Notes under the pieces: model-generated
The model's database searches: none
Seen by the model: the letters and a program-made list of their open reading frames with translations, nothing else
What the model was told of the DNA's origin: nothing
Assembly (NCBI RefSeq): GCF_000003815.2
Contig: NC_049981.1
Span: 17,160,393-17,224,392, forward strand
From: Branchiostoma floridae
Lineage: Eukaryota; Chordata; Leptocardii; Amphioxiformes; Branchiostomatidae
Reading direction: 5' to 3'
DNA: 64,000 bases
Shown here: positions 1 to 9,142 of the stretch, piece after piece
How positions within the stretch are numbered: the first letter of the stretch is position 1
Layout of the letters: each line of letters opens with the position of its first letter
Program-made: the position numbers and the translations under genes

Positions 1-820
1 GCATTTTAGATGAAGGTGATTAACAAGAATTGTGGGCTATCAAAAATGTAGCGACTGACAATTTGGGGGATTACAGATGCCGTTTTCATTTGGGGCAGGT
101 GGTCTGGTAGAAATCGACAACGAAACAAAACAAATGACACCGCGGCATATATTTCATCCCAAATTACATCGTCGGGGGAATGCCGCCAAAACTGAACGTT
201 TTGAAAACAAGAGCTAGATAATGCTGTGTTTTGATGCCAAAAAATACTAAATCATTAGCTAGAGGGAATTTTAGGAGAATATTGTGATTTTATTTTGTTG
301 TGAAATAGGACAGGCAAGACAAAAACACAATGGTCCCGCTAGACAGTCGGGGAGCAAGCCGACCTTGGTTGGTCTCATAAAATACTAATAAATCTCGGAG
401 GCTCAAAATTTCGGTAACAAGGGAGCATAGTCCTTGTGGATGGGGAAAATAAGGCCGATTTTGCTGTTGAAACCACGGCGGGGATGTGGCGTGTTTTATG
501 GGATGACCGTGGGTTGTACAGCGGGACAGGTGGTTTGGAAAACGTGGGTTCACGAACAGCTGTTCGCCTATTGAGCGGTTGTCGGAGGGGGGGGGGCGAC
601 CAAAGAAATCACGGCGTGATCGTTTCTCTAACGGCTAACAATTCTAAATCACGACAACATGAACTAAATTCCAATCAACACATTATCACGGCTTCCCACC
701 ACATGGCATGGGGAGGGAGAGGCTGGGACCGTACGTACAGCCCAGCACTAGCGCCGGGAGATCATAACAACATGCCGCGATGGCAGCAAACCTAGACGGG
801 AGATTACAGGAAACTCTTAC
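1..820 (-). other. intron following the CELF exon (partial)
   Basis: This stretch lies 3' of the CELF exon in transcript direction, beginning with a consensus donor (gtaagag, read on the minus strand from 820 downward). I see no coding similarity in it. It holds a run of ten G at 587-596. The next CELF exon, which should carry the rest of RRM1, must lie beyond the left edge. Intronic status is inferred from the donor and from the interrupted RRM. Confidence 0.75.
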
Positions 821-1070
821 CTTTGTGCATGCCCGTGAACCGATCTTTCAGTACCGTCAGTTCGTAGATCTTGCCGAATTCCTCGAACACAGGCCTGAGG
901 TCCTTCTCCTCCAGGTTGCGCGGGATTTGGCCGACAAATAGCTTGATGGCGTCGTGGTCTTTCATGGGTATAGTCGAGCCGGTGAGGCCGTTCAGTTGTT
1001 TCGGTGTATTCCCCGTGACTACGTTCCCCGTGTCATGTACCCCGTTGACGAGAGCCATATTTCCAGGCAT
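821..1070 (-). CDS. CELF/Bruno-like RNA-binding protein, N-terminal exon (partial)
   Basis: This exon encodes 83 residues plus one base of the next codon. Seen: a low-complexity leader with MALVNG, then [14 protein letters not shown] (about residues 32-45), the RNP2 strand LFVGQI (44-49), [16 protein letters not shown] and GMHK. It ends exactly at AAG|gtaagag, so RNP1 and the rest of RRM1 must be on the next exon. Known: CELF proteins carry three RRMs and regulate alternative splicing, mRNA stability and translation by binding GU-rich RNA in nucleus and cytoplasm. The [11 protein letters not shown] and NLEEKDLRP segments match the CELF3-6 (Bruno-like) subgroup rather than CELF1/2. Start: the ATG at 1070 has G at -3, and an in-frame TAG lies 36 bases upstream (1104-1106). 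That TAG overlaps a possible splice acceptor, so a longer N-terminus from another exon is possible. A second Met is at residue 5. Confidence 0.93.
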
Positions 1071-1260
1071 TTCGAAGGCGGTGAGATTTCTTTTCTTTCC
1101 AAACTAGCGGACACAGAAAAAGAAAAAGAAGAACAACAAGGACACGTAAGGAGGGGAGTGTATAAATACAAAAAAAGAAGTGGACCCTGGTCTACAACGT
1201 CGAGCCTTTCCCTGTAATGTCACTTTCACTTTTTCTCTCGCTCCTCTCACTTGTTCCCTC
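1071..1260 (-). promoter_or_regulatory. 5' flank of CELF exon with possible splice acceptor
   Basis: On the minus strand a long pyrimidine tract (about 1108-1140, mostly C and T) ends in CTAG at 1104-1107, immediately before TTTGGAAAG. This is a plausible intron acceptor with exon start at 1103. If it is used, an upstream exon lies further right. If not, the stretch is 5'UTR or core promoter. The plus-strand TATAAATA near 1160 is not convincing as a TATA box for this gene. CT-rich sequence continues to about 1262. Confidence 0.4.
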
Positions 1261-2980
1261 TTCCAACACGCGTGTTGGTCCGACCTGTACTGAAGCTAGC
1301 CCCACATTCAACCTCGCGCAACCCGAATTTGCATACGTAATGATCGTAATTGGGGGTTGGCGCGAAAGGCAACGTCATAGGCCAGTGCAGATGGACTGTA
1401 CCTATTTGCTAAAAAAAGGGGGTGATCTGAATACACAAAATATCGCTGTCATATATATTTCATCACACAAATATGAAATTGGGGAAACCATTGCACAATG
1501 CTGAGCTATGTTTCTCTTAGACCACAATCTTAACTGCCAGTGTATTCAGTGCTTTCTTTATCTATCACACTGAATGATCAGAAATCAGTTGATCATGGAT
1601 TGTATAGAAAATAAATCACATTTGTTCTTAATTTACTACCAATTATGTGTACGCACAACTCGATTCCGAATCTATACTTCGCTCTTTTGTATAGACGGTG
1701 TTCTAAAGTGTCGGCTAATTGCAATGTAAACCTGGTTAATTATTGGGATCGTGCTGTTTTAAATGAACATGGCAAAATGTTTAGATATATATAGAATGTA
1801 CCATTCTGGAGCACGGGGGTTTCAGTAAGGTTCCTCAATTAATGAATCTTGAGTTGTGACCTCAAACCCAACGGCTAATTGCAGGGGAACAAACAAATAC
1901 AATGACGTAAAACACAAAACAATTGTATTCTGTAGAAATCTAGCTGGTGTTTCTACCTATATTCCTGGGGGGGGGGGGGGTCTGTTTAGAAGCAGTGGCT
2001 AATGAATAGTCTCCCTCCCTCCCCTCACACCATGGGACAATGTTACGCGATGTTTTCTGTCCGAAGCTCTTTGGTCGTCGGTAAACGAGTTAGGAGCGAT
2101 CGGCCAGGTTTCCGTTGTATTGTACGACCACGCCGCGCGGTTCAATACGCCGGTGAGAAACATCGATATGTGTAAAAGGCTTGGATTAGTAATTGTACTT
2201 GGATGAGATAAACCTATTAGGACAGTCGATATTGCCTGGCCCGTTTATGTACGTTAAAGGGATTTGTCGGAAAGTAGCGCAAAGACCAGAAATTGTGACA
2301 GTCTAGAACAAATGCACGGCGTGGGCGGGTTTCTGTGACAATGGTAGGTACGTACCACATGTTTCTGTAGTTCCCACAATCCAGACAAAGAAACAGCCAT
2401 TCTTTTTACAGTTCAAGAGGTTTGCCTTGGGTCTTAAAACTTTTCTTTCACTTATGGGATTCAGCTATATTTACTTGTTATACGGTACCAAAATTAGACA
2501 AAATTCTGCTAAATATTTAAAGTAACACGAATGAATCATTCATGTTGACAGTTTTCCAGATTTTGAACGATCATGATCTTTAAAAAAATTGGTCTAATAT
2601 GTCTTAATATTTGAATGCTTACGCTAATATTATTGTTATCATCAGACGCTGAATTGTTTTGGAAAAAAACACGTAAAACTATGCCTTTAATTTTTATGTA
2701 TTTTTTTCTTTCCATATACCAGGATATGATTGTTATACCATGATCTCAAATCTGCAGGCCGCTTTTTATTGAGGTCATGAGGGAAGAGGCAAGGGTCATT
2801 CAAAGTATAACAGAGATACAGTTAACATCGTTTAAAGTCCTAATGGATGTTATAAGTCTGTAAGTCTATATACACAAATTTTACAATTCTTTTGATTTTT
2901 TTCTTTTATTAGGCCTTCTGGTATGGATTTGCAATATATCATATATCATTAGTGTTCGCAGTTGCTACATAACAGCTAGT
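1261..2980. other. non-coding, no recognised gene
   Basis: No convincing coding sequence is visible on either strand. The stretch is AT-rich and contains a run of 14 G at 1967-1980. It could be the upstream region or the first intron of CELF. Confidence 0.6.
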
Positions 2981-2982
2981 TA

Positions 2983-3150
2983 CCTCCGACAGAGGTATTG
3001 CGATTGTCGGTGCCTGTGTGTTCGCGGCTATATCTCAAGATGCTTTGGATGGATTTGTCTGTATTCTTACAATTCGGTAGTTGTTCGGGTACGACTGATG
3101 CATGGTGATTTGGGGCACCGTCAGGTGATTAGAAATTATAGAGCGACAAC
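2983..3150. repeat. possible dispersed repeat (CCTCCGACAGAGG type)
   Basis: The start (cctccgacagaggtattg), followed by a GT-rich stretch and gttcgcggctat, resembles a dispersed sequence I associate with invertebrate and fish genomes, with a short palindromic head cctccgacagagg. No second copy was seen in this window, so the assignment rests on memory. Confidence 0.25.
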
Positions 3151-4220
3151 ACCATTTTTAAGGTAGTCTGGTCGAGAAATTAAACCAGCTGTTGGTCGAC
3201 TTGTACAGTCTGGAGCCTAGAGGTAATTATCAACTCTTTAGATTAGACTTGGCTTTTGCGTAGAGTTATAAGAAAAACAAGAATCTGGACAAAAAATGGA
3301 AACAACAGAGACCATATTTACTTCGCGTAGGTCTCACTTGTTTGAATGTGCGCATATAGCTGAGGCGGATATCTCACTGAACCTGCGACATGTTGATGGC
3401 GTCGCTGCAGCCGAGCGCTCAGTCAATTTCATCGAAAAAAACACAAATATTTTTTTACTCTTTGTGAGTTTTGTTGTTTTTTATCAAACTTGTTTGCTTT
3501 GCATGATATGCCCATTATAACGCCAAGGATAACACAAATCCAATGTAGGATTTCACAAATTTCTCACAAAGCGCAAAACATTTGTTTTGTGTCGATGATA
3601 TTCACTGACAGCTCGGACTCAGCGACGCCGCCAACGTGCTATAGCTTCAGCAAGATACCCGCTTAAGGGGACGAGACAGCGCCCCAGATCCATGCCAATC
3701 ATTTCGACAGCAGGCGCAGTTCTGAGGTAAAATGTCGTCTGCAAACAAGATTAGAGCTGTCTGTATTGTTCGTGTTGCTGACGGCGGTCAGCCCCTAGGG
3801 CAGCCTCCCCGCCAGGATCGACTGGTGAGGGAAAACTAAAGTAGCGAGCGTTAAAGGCGTTGGAAATCTAAGGCAGACGGGGGACGCACCCTCGGGAAAT
3901 TTTGCCATTTCTGTCCCTCTGAAACGCTATTTTCCGCATGTTTCATTTTTTTATCATTTGCATTTGGACAAAGGCAGGGACATTTTAGCACAAGTTATTA
4001 ACTTATCCTAGTGATGCAACATAAAAAAGGATAAACTCATTATGCATTCCCTCAAATAATTTTGAGGTGCAACTAAAAACTATATAAGGAAATTCATGAA
4101 ACATATTTTGATGAAACGGGGTCACGTTTTTCGGTACCTTCTGTCCGCACCACACATGGAGGCGTCTACGGCAGCCCATCTTCGATAAGGCCCTTGGGCC
4201 ACACAACGTTTTACATGTAC
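3151..4220. other. non-coding, no recognised gene
   Basis: Only short open frames without recognisable motifs, such as 74 codons at 3296-3520 rich in T-tract translation. Nothing here supports a gene. Confidence 0.6.
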
Positions 4221-4224
4221 ATAT

Positions 4225-4400
4225 CACTACCGCAGGGGGTAGTCCACTGGCAGTGCCGCGTGTTTTCAACGTTAACCCCCATACACCTTGCCAAATGCTG
4301 AGTGCTTAGCAGAGTAGGCAATATCAAAGTCTTTGGTATGGCTCGGTCGGAATCAAACTCACTACCTACCTGTAACAGTAAGACAATTAGAACTACTCAT
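4225..4400 (-). repeat. SINE-like dispersed repeat, family B, copy 1
   Basis: This stretch aligns by eye with 48858-49035 in the same orientation. Shared blocks include agtccactg, aaatgctgagtgc followed by aagcagag, and ctcggtcgg followed by a diverged attgaa/atcaaa. Read on the minus strand, the right end (caatcccgaccgag in the other copy) resembles a tRNA B box followed by a tRNA-unrelated body. This suggests a tRNA-headed SINE inserted in minus orientation. Copies are well diverged. Confidence 0.55.
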
Positions 4401-5846
4401 ATATGACGGGTATGCGTTCCTTTAGCAAAGATATATGGGCCCTATGCTTGTCACTGTCTATAAATAGACCGATGATCTAAGCATGCCATCAATGCACGGG
4501 GCTCTATCGCGATGTGTGCACTGTGCAGATAAAGTGTGGATACATGCGTGTGTGTAATAGCTAACCTCGGGGTACAGTCTAGACTTCATATCCTCCGGTT
4601 TGGATTCAAGTTTTGACTGAAACCTGATAAACGCGTGTAATAAACGCACCTGATTAGCCAGAACGGGTTTTAATGTTTGGCCTAATTCGTGAATGATAGT
4701 GTTAGTCACATGGCGCTGGTTTCCAAGAATACGACTATGGGCCTCGCTACCAAACAACTATACCACAATTTTCCAATAGCAAAATTCAAGCATTTACATA
4801 CCATATTACATTTGCAACTTTGCCTGCAAAAGAATTTGAAAGAGTCTTTCGGTAACATCAAGTTGATGTATACAACGTACAAAATGTGTTGTGCTTGGTA
4901 CTTCTGTTTGAGCTTTTGCCGTACAAGGAAACCCCGCGCAGCTTTGTCGCGTCTTGCAGACTGGCCTGAGGGGAAAGGGAGAGGCAGAAAGACAAAATAT
5001 GTATTGGCATCCATTTCAGACAGTTTTATTATCCACAGGGGAGATTTTGCATAAAGCGCACAGCGGTCGCCGTGAGTGTGTACACAGCGGACAGTTGTAC
5101 TCAGCCTCCTCTGCAGGCCTGCTAGGATCGGCTGAGGTAATTTGGGGGAGCCCGAGAGCGATATGATTCACACTTTTCTACTTAATGTTGATAATGTTAA
5201 GTTGTGAAAAGGTCCAAAAAATTTGTATATTTTCCAAGAATAATTTAGCTCATTTCAGAAGTGTATTGGCAGATGAGTTCATGTAGGCATATTCAATATT
5301 GGCATATGGCTTTCCCTGTAACGTGGGTCAGGTATTGAAACTGCGAGACCATTTTTGACACCCTTCCCTCACCAGCAAAAAATCCTGGCGAATATCGCGA
5401 AATCAGCGCTGCTACAAAACAAACTCTTCCGCTGCTGGAAGGCCTGAAAAAGAGGCTACGACGTGCTACACGACCGCCAGCACGCGCCCAAATCACGCGG
5501 CCCCGAACCATGAATACTGCCAATAAATCGATCTCATGAATATTCATGAGACACGGCGTCAGGATTACAACGCGAACGCGTGGCGCGAACACGCCCGGCG
5601 CGCGCCGCCCGTATTGTATATTTGTTCCGGGGGAGAGAAAAGGCTGTATTTGTGTTCACCTGTGCCGCTCGATGTGGCTACTAAGCGCTGCTTAGGAAAA
5701 CTCAATAGAGAGGGAACGCCTGAGCGCGCCTTGGTCAACAGTGTACATGTGTGTACGCACAAAGGAAGGTATGGCAACACTTTTGGCCAGATAAAAATAT
5801 GGAAGCAGTTTTTTTTTTAACCCACATGGCATTGAGGGGATTTTTC
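4401..5846. other. non-coding; short palindrome at 5533-5550
   Basis: No supported gene. A perfect 18-bp palindrome, ctcatgaatattcatgag, lies at 5533-5550 in a locally CG-containing segment (about 5400-5640). Overlapping open frames of 70-120 codons occur on both strands here but show no recognisable domain. Confidence 0.55.
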
Positions 5847-5915
5847 TTTGTGTTTATATTTTCCTTGGAAAGTTTGTGTTTATATTTTCCTTGGAAAATA
5901 TAAACACAAACTTTC
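5847..5915. repeat. perfect 23-bp inverted repeat plus direct copy
   Basis: Arms at 5868-5890 and 5893-5915 are exact reverse complements separated by TT. The left arm is also preceded by a direct copy of about 25 bp (5847-5871 versus 5873-5897, offset 26). The arrangement is therefore arm, arm, inverted arm. It would form a nearly loop-less hairpin. Confidence 0.9.
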
Positions 5916-6181
5916 TTCTTTGTTGCCCAAGATGAATGAAGGTTACAAAAAACCAATGACAACAGGAATATTTCGTGGAACCGATAGCGTGAAAACGTAA
6001 AAATGTGAAATCTCGTGAAAACGACATTTCACCGAAAAAGCTAGCACTTCAGAAAATAACGAAAAGAAAGGTCAATAACAGATGGTTTTTAAATACATAT
6101 TTCACATGGCGAAGCCAATAGTTAAACATGAATGTCTGCACGGTGTACTAGTAACTAAAGATGTATACCAATTCTTAGTTT

Positions 6182-6250
6182 GTTACAATTCCACACGTTT
6201 TTATCGAACAAAGATTGTCTTTGTTCGATAAAAACGTGTGGAATTGTAAC
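6182..6250. repeat. perfect 33-bp inverted repeat
   Basis: The left arm, 6182-6214 (beginning gttacaattccacacg), is the exact reverse complement of 6218-6250, with a 3-base spacer TTG. No mismatches were seen. Nothing else in the flanks resembles a transposon terminus. Confidence 0.92.
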
Positions 6251-8060
6251 GTAGGCGTTGTTATTCTCTTTCGTATCTTTATGCTTCCTATTTCTTTCAT
6301 GGAAAAATACAGTGTTCCAAAGAAATCGTTCAATTTGGGTTGAAATGATTCATGCTTCAAATATATTTTGAAAAAGTTAGGACAATTGTCATTATGATGG
6401 ATGAACATTTTGAACGTCGTCTCTACGCGAAGTTGTGGAAACTTTTAACAACATAATGAACGCTAATGACGACATTGGCTGGCAGGCTGTGCCCAAGATA
6501 CCTGGATTAAGAATGGGATGGGCGACAGATATCCATTAAAAATGTGACAAGCTGCTGAAAAACAGGTACAAAACTGAGATAGCAACATGTCATTATTCCT
6601 TCACTGTCTTGAACTACAACTTTCATTAATCCCGTAACTCATATTGCTAATCAGACTGCCGTATGGAGTCAAGTTCGTCATGTAGTTTGTTCCCTCGCGA
6701 CCTGTCTATAGTCAGACCGTCGGGCGCTAGGCGGCGGAGAGGCGACCAATTAGAACGTATTTCCCGCTTACCGAAAGATATTTGACTTAAACAAACAAGT
6801 TTGATACGGCACCGTGGATACGATACGTACGTATTAAGTACTGTTGTTTATTGTAACTGATAAAGGATTTTGAATTTGTGTGCCTTGACGGTATTTCAGA
6901 CTATATGTTAGCCGTAGTCGTGCAGTGGTAGTGGTCTTTAGACATGCGTGTAGCATGTTACATGTACTAAGGAATGACTGCATTCCTCTCGATGGAAACT
7001 TTATAAGACTGTGTCAAGAAAAATATGATAAACGTATAATTAATCTATAATTTGCAATGCTTTAACAAGAAATGTAGCTCTTTGTTCTAAATCTAACTCG
7101 AGAGGGAGGGTCATTGTTGGGTGGGTTCTTTGGTTGATTGACAAAATAGGCATAGGAAATAGGACATTTGGCTACTTGACGGGCCCAATTTACCAGTAAT
7201 TGATTGTCGGAAAAGCTATTCGCATAATTTGTCGATGTAATTGCTGGGATACAATGTAATTGACAGAGGAGTCAGTACACGATCAGTGGGTCCTGTACTG
7301 ACCACTCTGGTCGGCCGTCTTCACTAGCTAGCATGCTATTTCCTCTATTTGTCCAGATCCTAATATTTGACGGAAGATCCGCGGAGCCTGATAGAGGCTT
7401 TAAACACATGCCGTAAACTTTGAAAAAATGTTTATCAGAAAACACATACAAACGTCATAGAATTCCAACTTCCATTGCAAAGTTTAAGGCTAGGCGAAGA
7501 TGTGATTTCAAGAAAAAAACAGAAGAATCTATTTTTTGTGCCACATCTCTGTGTGTTTAGTTATTTCTTCAACCTTTCTGACCACTTTGTATAAATAGAC
7601 TTTATAATGAAGGTTACTTTTGGGAGCCAACCTTTCTTTTATTCGCACGCTCGCTTCAGCTTTAGGGTTCCAGAAGGTGCCATCTGTGTAATCACGTCAT
7701 TATGGCCTTATTCTGTGCAACAGAAAGCGATGATACCGAGCTAGAAAACGCACGCTACCACACTACACAGAAAGGAATCCAATGGGCCTCTGCTTTAGGC
7801 GGTTTGGTCGTGGTCTCTCGGCGCCCTGACTGGACGCCTGGTCGGCGGCGCCACGTCTGCGGAACTATTACAGAAGACATGTAGCCACGCGCAACGACAT
7901 AGCGGCTGAGGTAACTTCGGATAAATTCGCTCCGAGTCAGGCCCTGGTGAGGATAGTTTCTGGTGTAAGGACTGACTTTTCGTTGAAGTAAATCCTATAA
8001 CCAAGACAACGCCACACTCAAGAAATCTAACCGGTTTAATCACCAGGTCTGTTTAGATGT
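6251..8060. other. non-coding, no recognised gene
   Basis: No coding sequence was recognised. A GC-rich segment at 7795-7870 contains paired ggcgcc motifs, but no larger structure was established. Confidence 0.55.
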
Positions 8061-8102
8061 CTCCAAATGATTCTACATTTTCTCCAAATGATTCTACATT
8101 TT
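8061..8102. repeat. 21-bp direct duplication
   Basis: ctccaaatgattctacattt occurs at 8061 and again at 8082. A third partial copy (ctccaaaa) follows. Confidence 0.85.
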
Positions 8103-8224
8103 TTCTCCAAAACGGTTACTTCACTTACTTCACAAACCGCCCATGTGAATTTTTTTTAGTCGTTTGTGTGGAAACCGGTTGTAATCGGTTTGTCTAGAGG
8201 TTTTGACATATATACGGGTACGGC

Positions 8225-8433
8225 AGACCTAAGCGGGTGGGGACATGTTGTAAAATATAATAGCTCGTTATATATATATGTGTATATTTGACGTAATCTA
8301 TTTTGTTATTGTTTGTTACCATGGTTACTTACACACTTCATTGTATCATTGATTGTAACATTGTGAATGAAGAATAAAATGTGAAGAAAAAAAAAATTAA
8401 AAAAAAAAAAAAAAAAAAAGACCTAAGCGGGTG
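8225..8433 (+). mobile_element. short poly(A)-tailed retroposon with 15-bp target-site duplication
   Basis: The 15-mer agacctaagcgggtg occurs at 8225-8239 and again at 8419-8433. Between them lies an insert of about 180 bp that starts gggacatg, carries AATAAA at 8373-8378 and ends in a long A-rich tail (8387-8418, interrupted once by TT). A flanking direct repeat with a poly(A) 3' end is the signature of LINE-type target-primed reverse transcription. The insert encodes nothing recognisable. It could be a strongly 5'-truncated LINE or a retroposed transcript fragment. An AT microsatellite lies inside at about 8269-8286. The long A tail and intact duplication suggest a recent event. Confidence 0.85.
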
Positions 8434-8574
8434 ATAAGCTAAGCCGCTGCGATTGTTTCATAGGGGCGGGAAGTCGCTAAATCACTTCTTCTTGGGACAC
8501 CAATTCAGGTTAACTCCTGCTCCATTTCTCCCTGTACTGTGTAGAGCCCCTACTCGTATCTTCCAAATTAAAGC

Positions 8575-8889
8575 TAAGGGCACAACCCGCCGCCGCAACG
8601 TGCAGTCTACGTGCCAAAGCTTGGGAAATCTTTTGGGATCCTTAAGTACCGACTCCTTACGAACTCGATAGGGAATCCGACGGATTTTGCAGAACGCAGA
8701 CATGCCCTAGAACTTAACGAGCAGACAAAACTTTGTGTGCTATCGGGCTGCGGATTCGCCCCTTGTACGTGCAAGAACGGGCGACACGCCTGCCTTGTAC
8801 AGCCTGAACTTTTTCAGAAATACGTGGCGGACGTGGCCTCCCTAAAAAATCGTACGGACAAATTGCACGTACGGCAGGTTGTGCCCTTA
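8575..8889. mobile_element. MITE-like element with short terminal inverted repeats
   Basis: The left end, taagggcacaacccgccg (8575 on), matches the reverse complement of the right end (ttaagggcacaacctgccg, ending 8889-8890), with looser similarity further in (cgtgca). Length is about 315 bp. A 94-codon open frame runs through most of it (8611-8895), but it reads into the terminal repeat and shows no domain. No clear target duplication was found. Confidence 0.6.
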
Positions 8890-8924
8890 ACTTAACATAC
8901 GAATAACTCTTCCGCTAAATCACC

Positions 8925-9142
8925 GTGTATTGGAGACGGCATTGGAAGACGGACACCATCTTTTTACTTCAACCACCTTTTACCTTCCATCTGAAGTCAG
9001 GTACACATTTTTTACACCTGGGTGGAGTGAGAAGAGATCATCTTCCAAGGACCAAACTTCTGGCTAGGAAAGTCAGGAATCGAACCCATAACCTCTTGAT
9101 CTTGTGTCCCCTAGCCTAGCCACTCAACCATTCGACGCCACA
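8925..9142 (-). repeat. tRNA-headed SINE, family A
   Basis: Read on the minus strand, it begins with a tRNA-like head (gtggctagg as A box, gggttcgattcc as B box near 9074-9086), followed by a body with ccactccacccagg-like and ctgacttc blocks. The same body occurs at 18345-18450, 44035-44275, 44490-44735, 29590-29765 and 51030-51200. The block of gaagtcaggta, a T-rich spacer, then acacctgggtggagtgag is diagnostic across copies. Confidence 0.75.

Noticed and set aside
1158-1168. TATAAATA as the TATA box of CELF
   Set aside because: The match is on the plus strand while the gene is on the minus strand, and the exon may instead be preceded by an intron.
8322-8335. gttaccatggttac as an RFX X-box
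   Set aside because: The second half-site does not fit RGYAAC and it lies inside a retroposon body.
8611-8895. 94-codon Cys-containing frame as a small protein
   Set aside because: It lies inside and reads through the terminal repeats of a MITE-like element.
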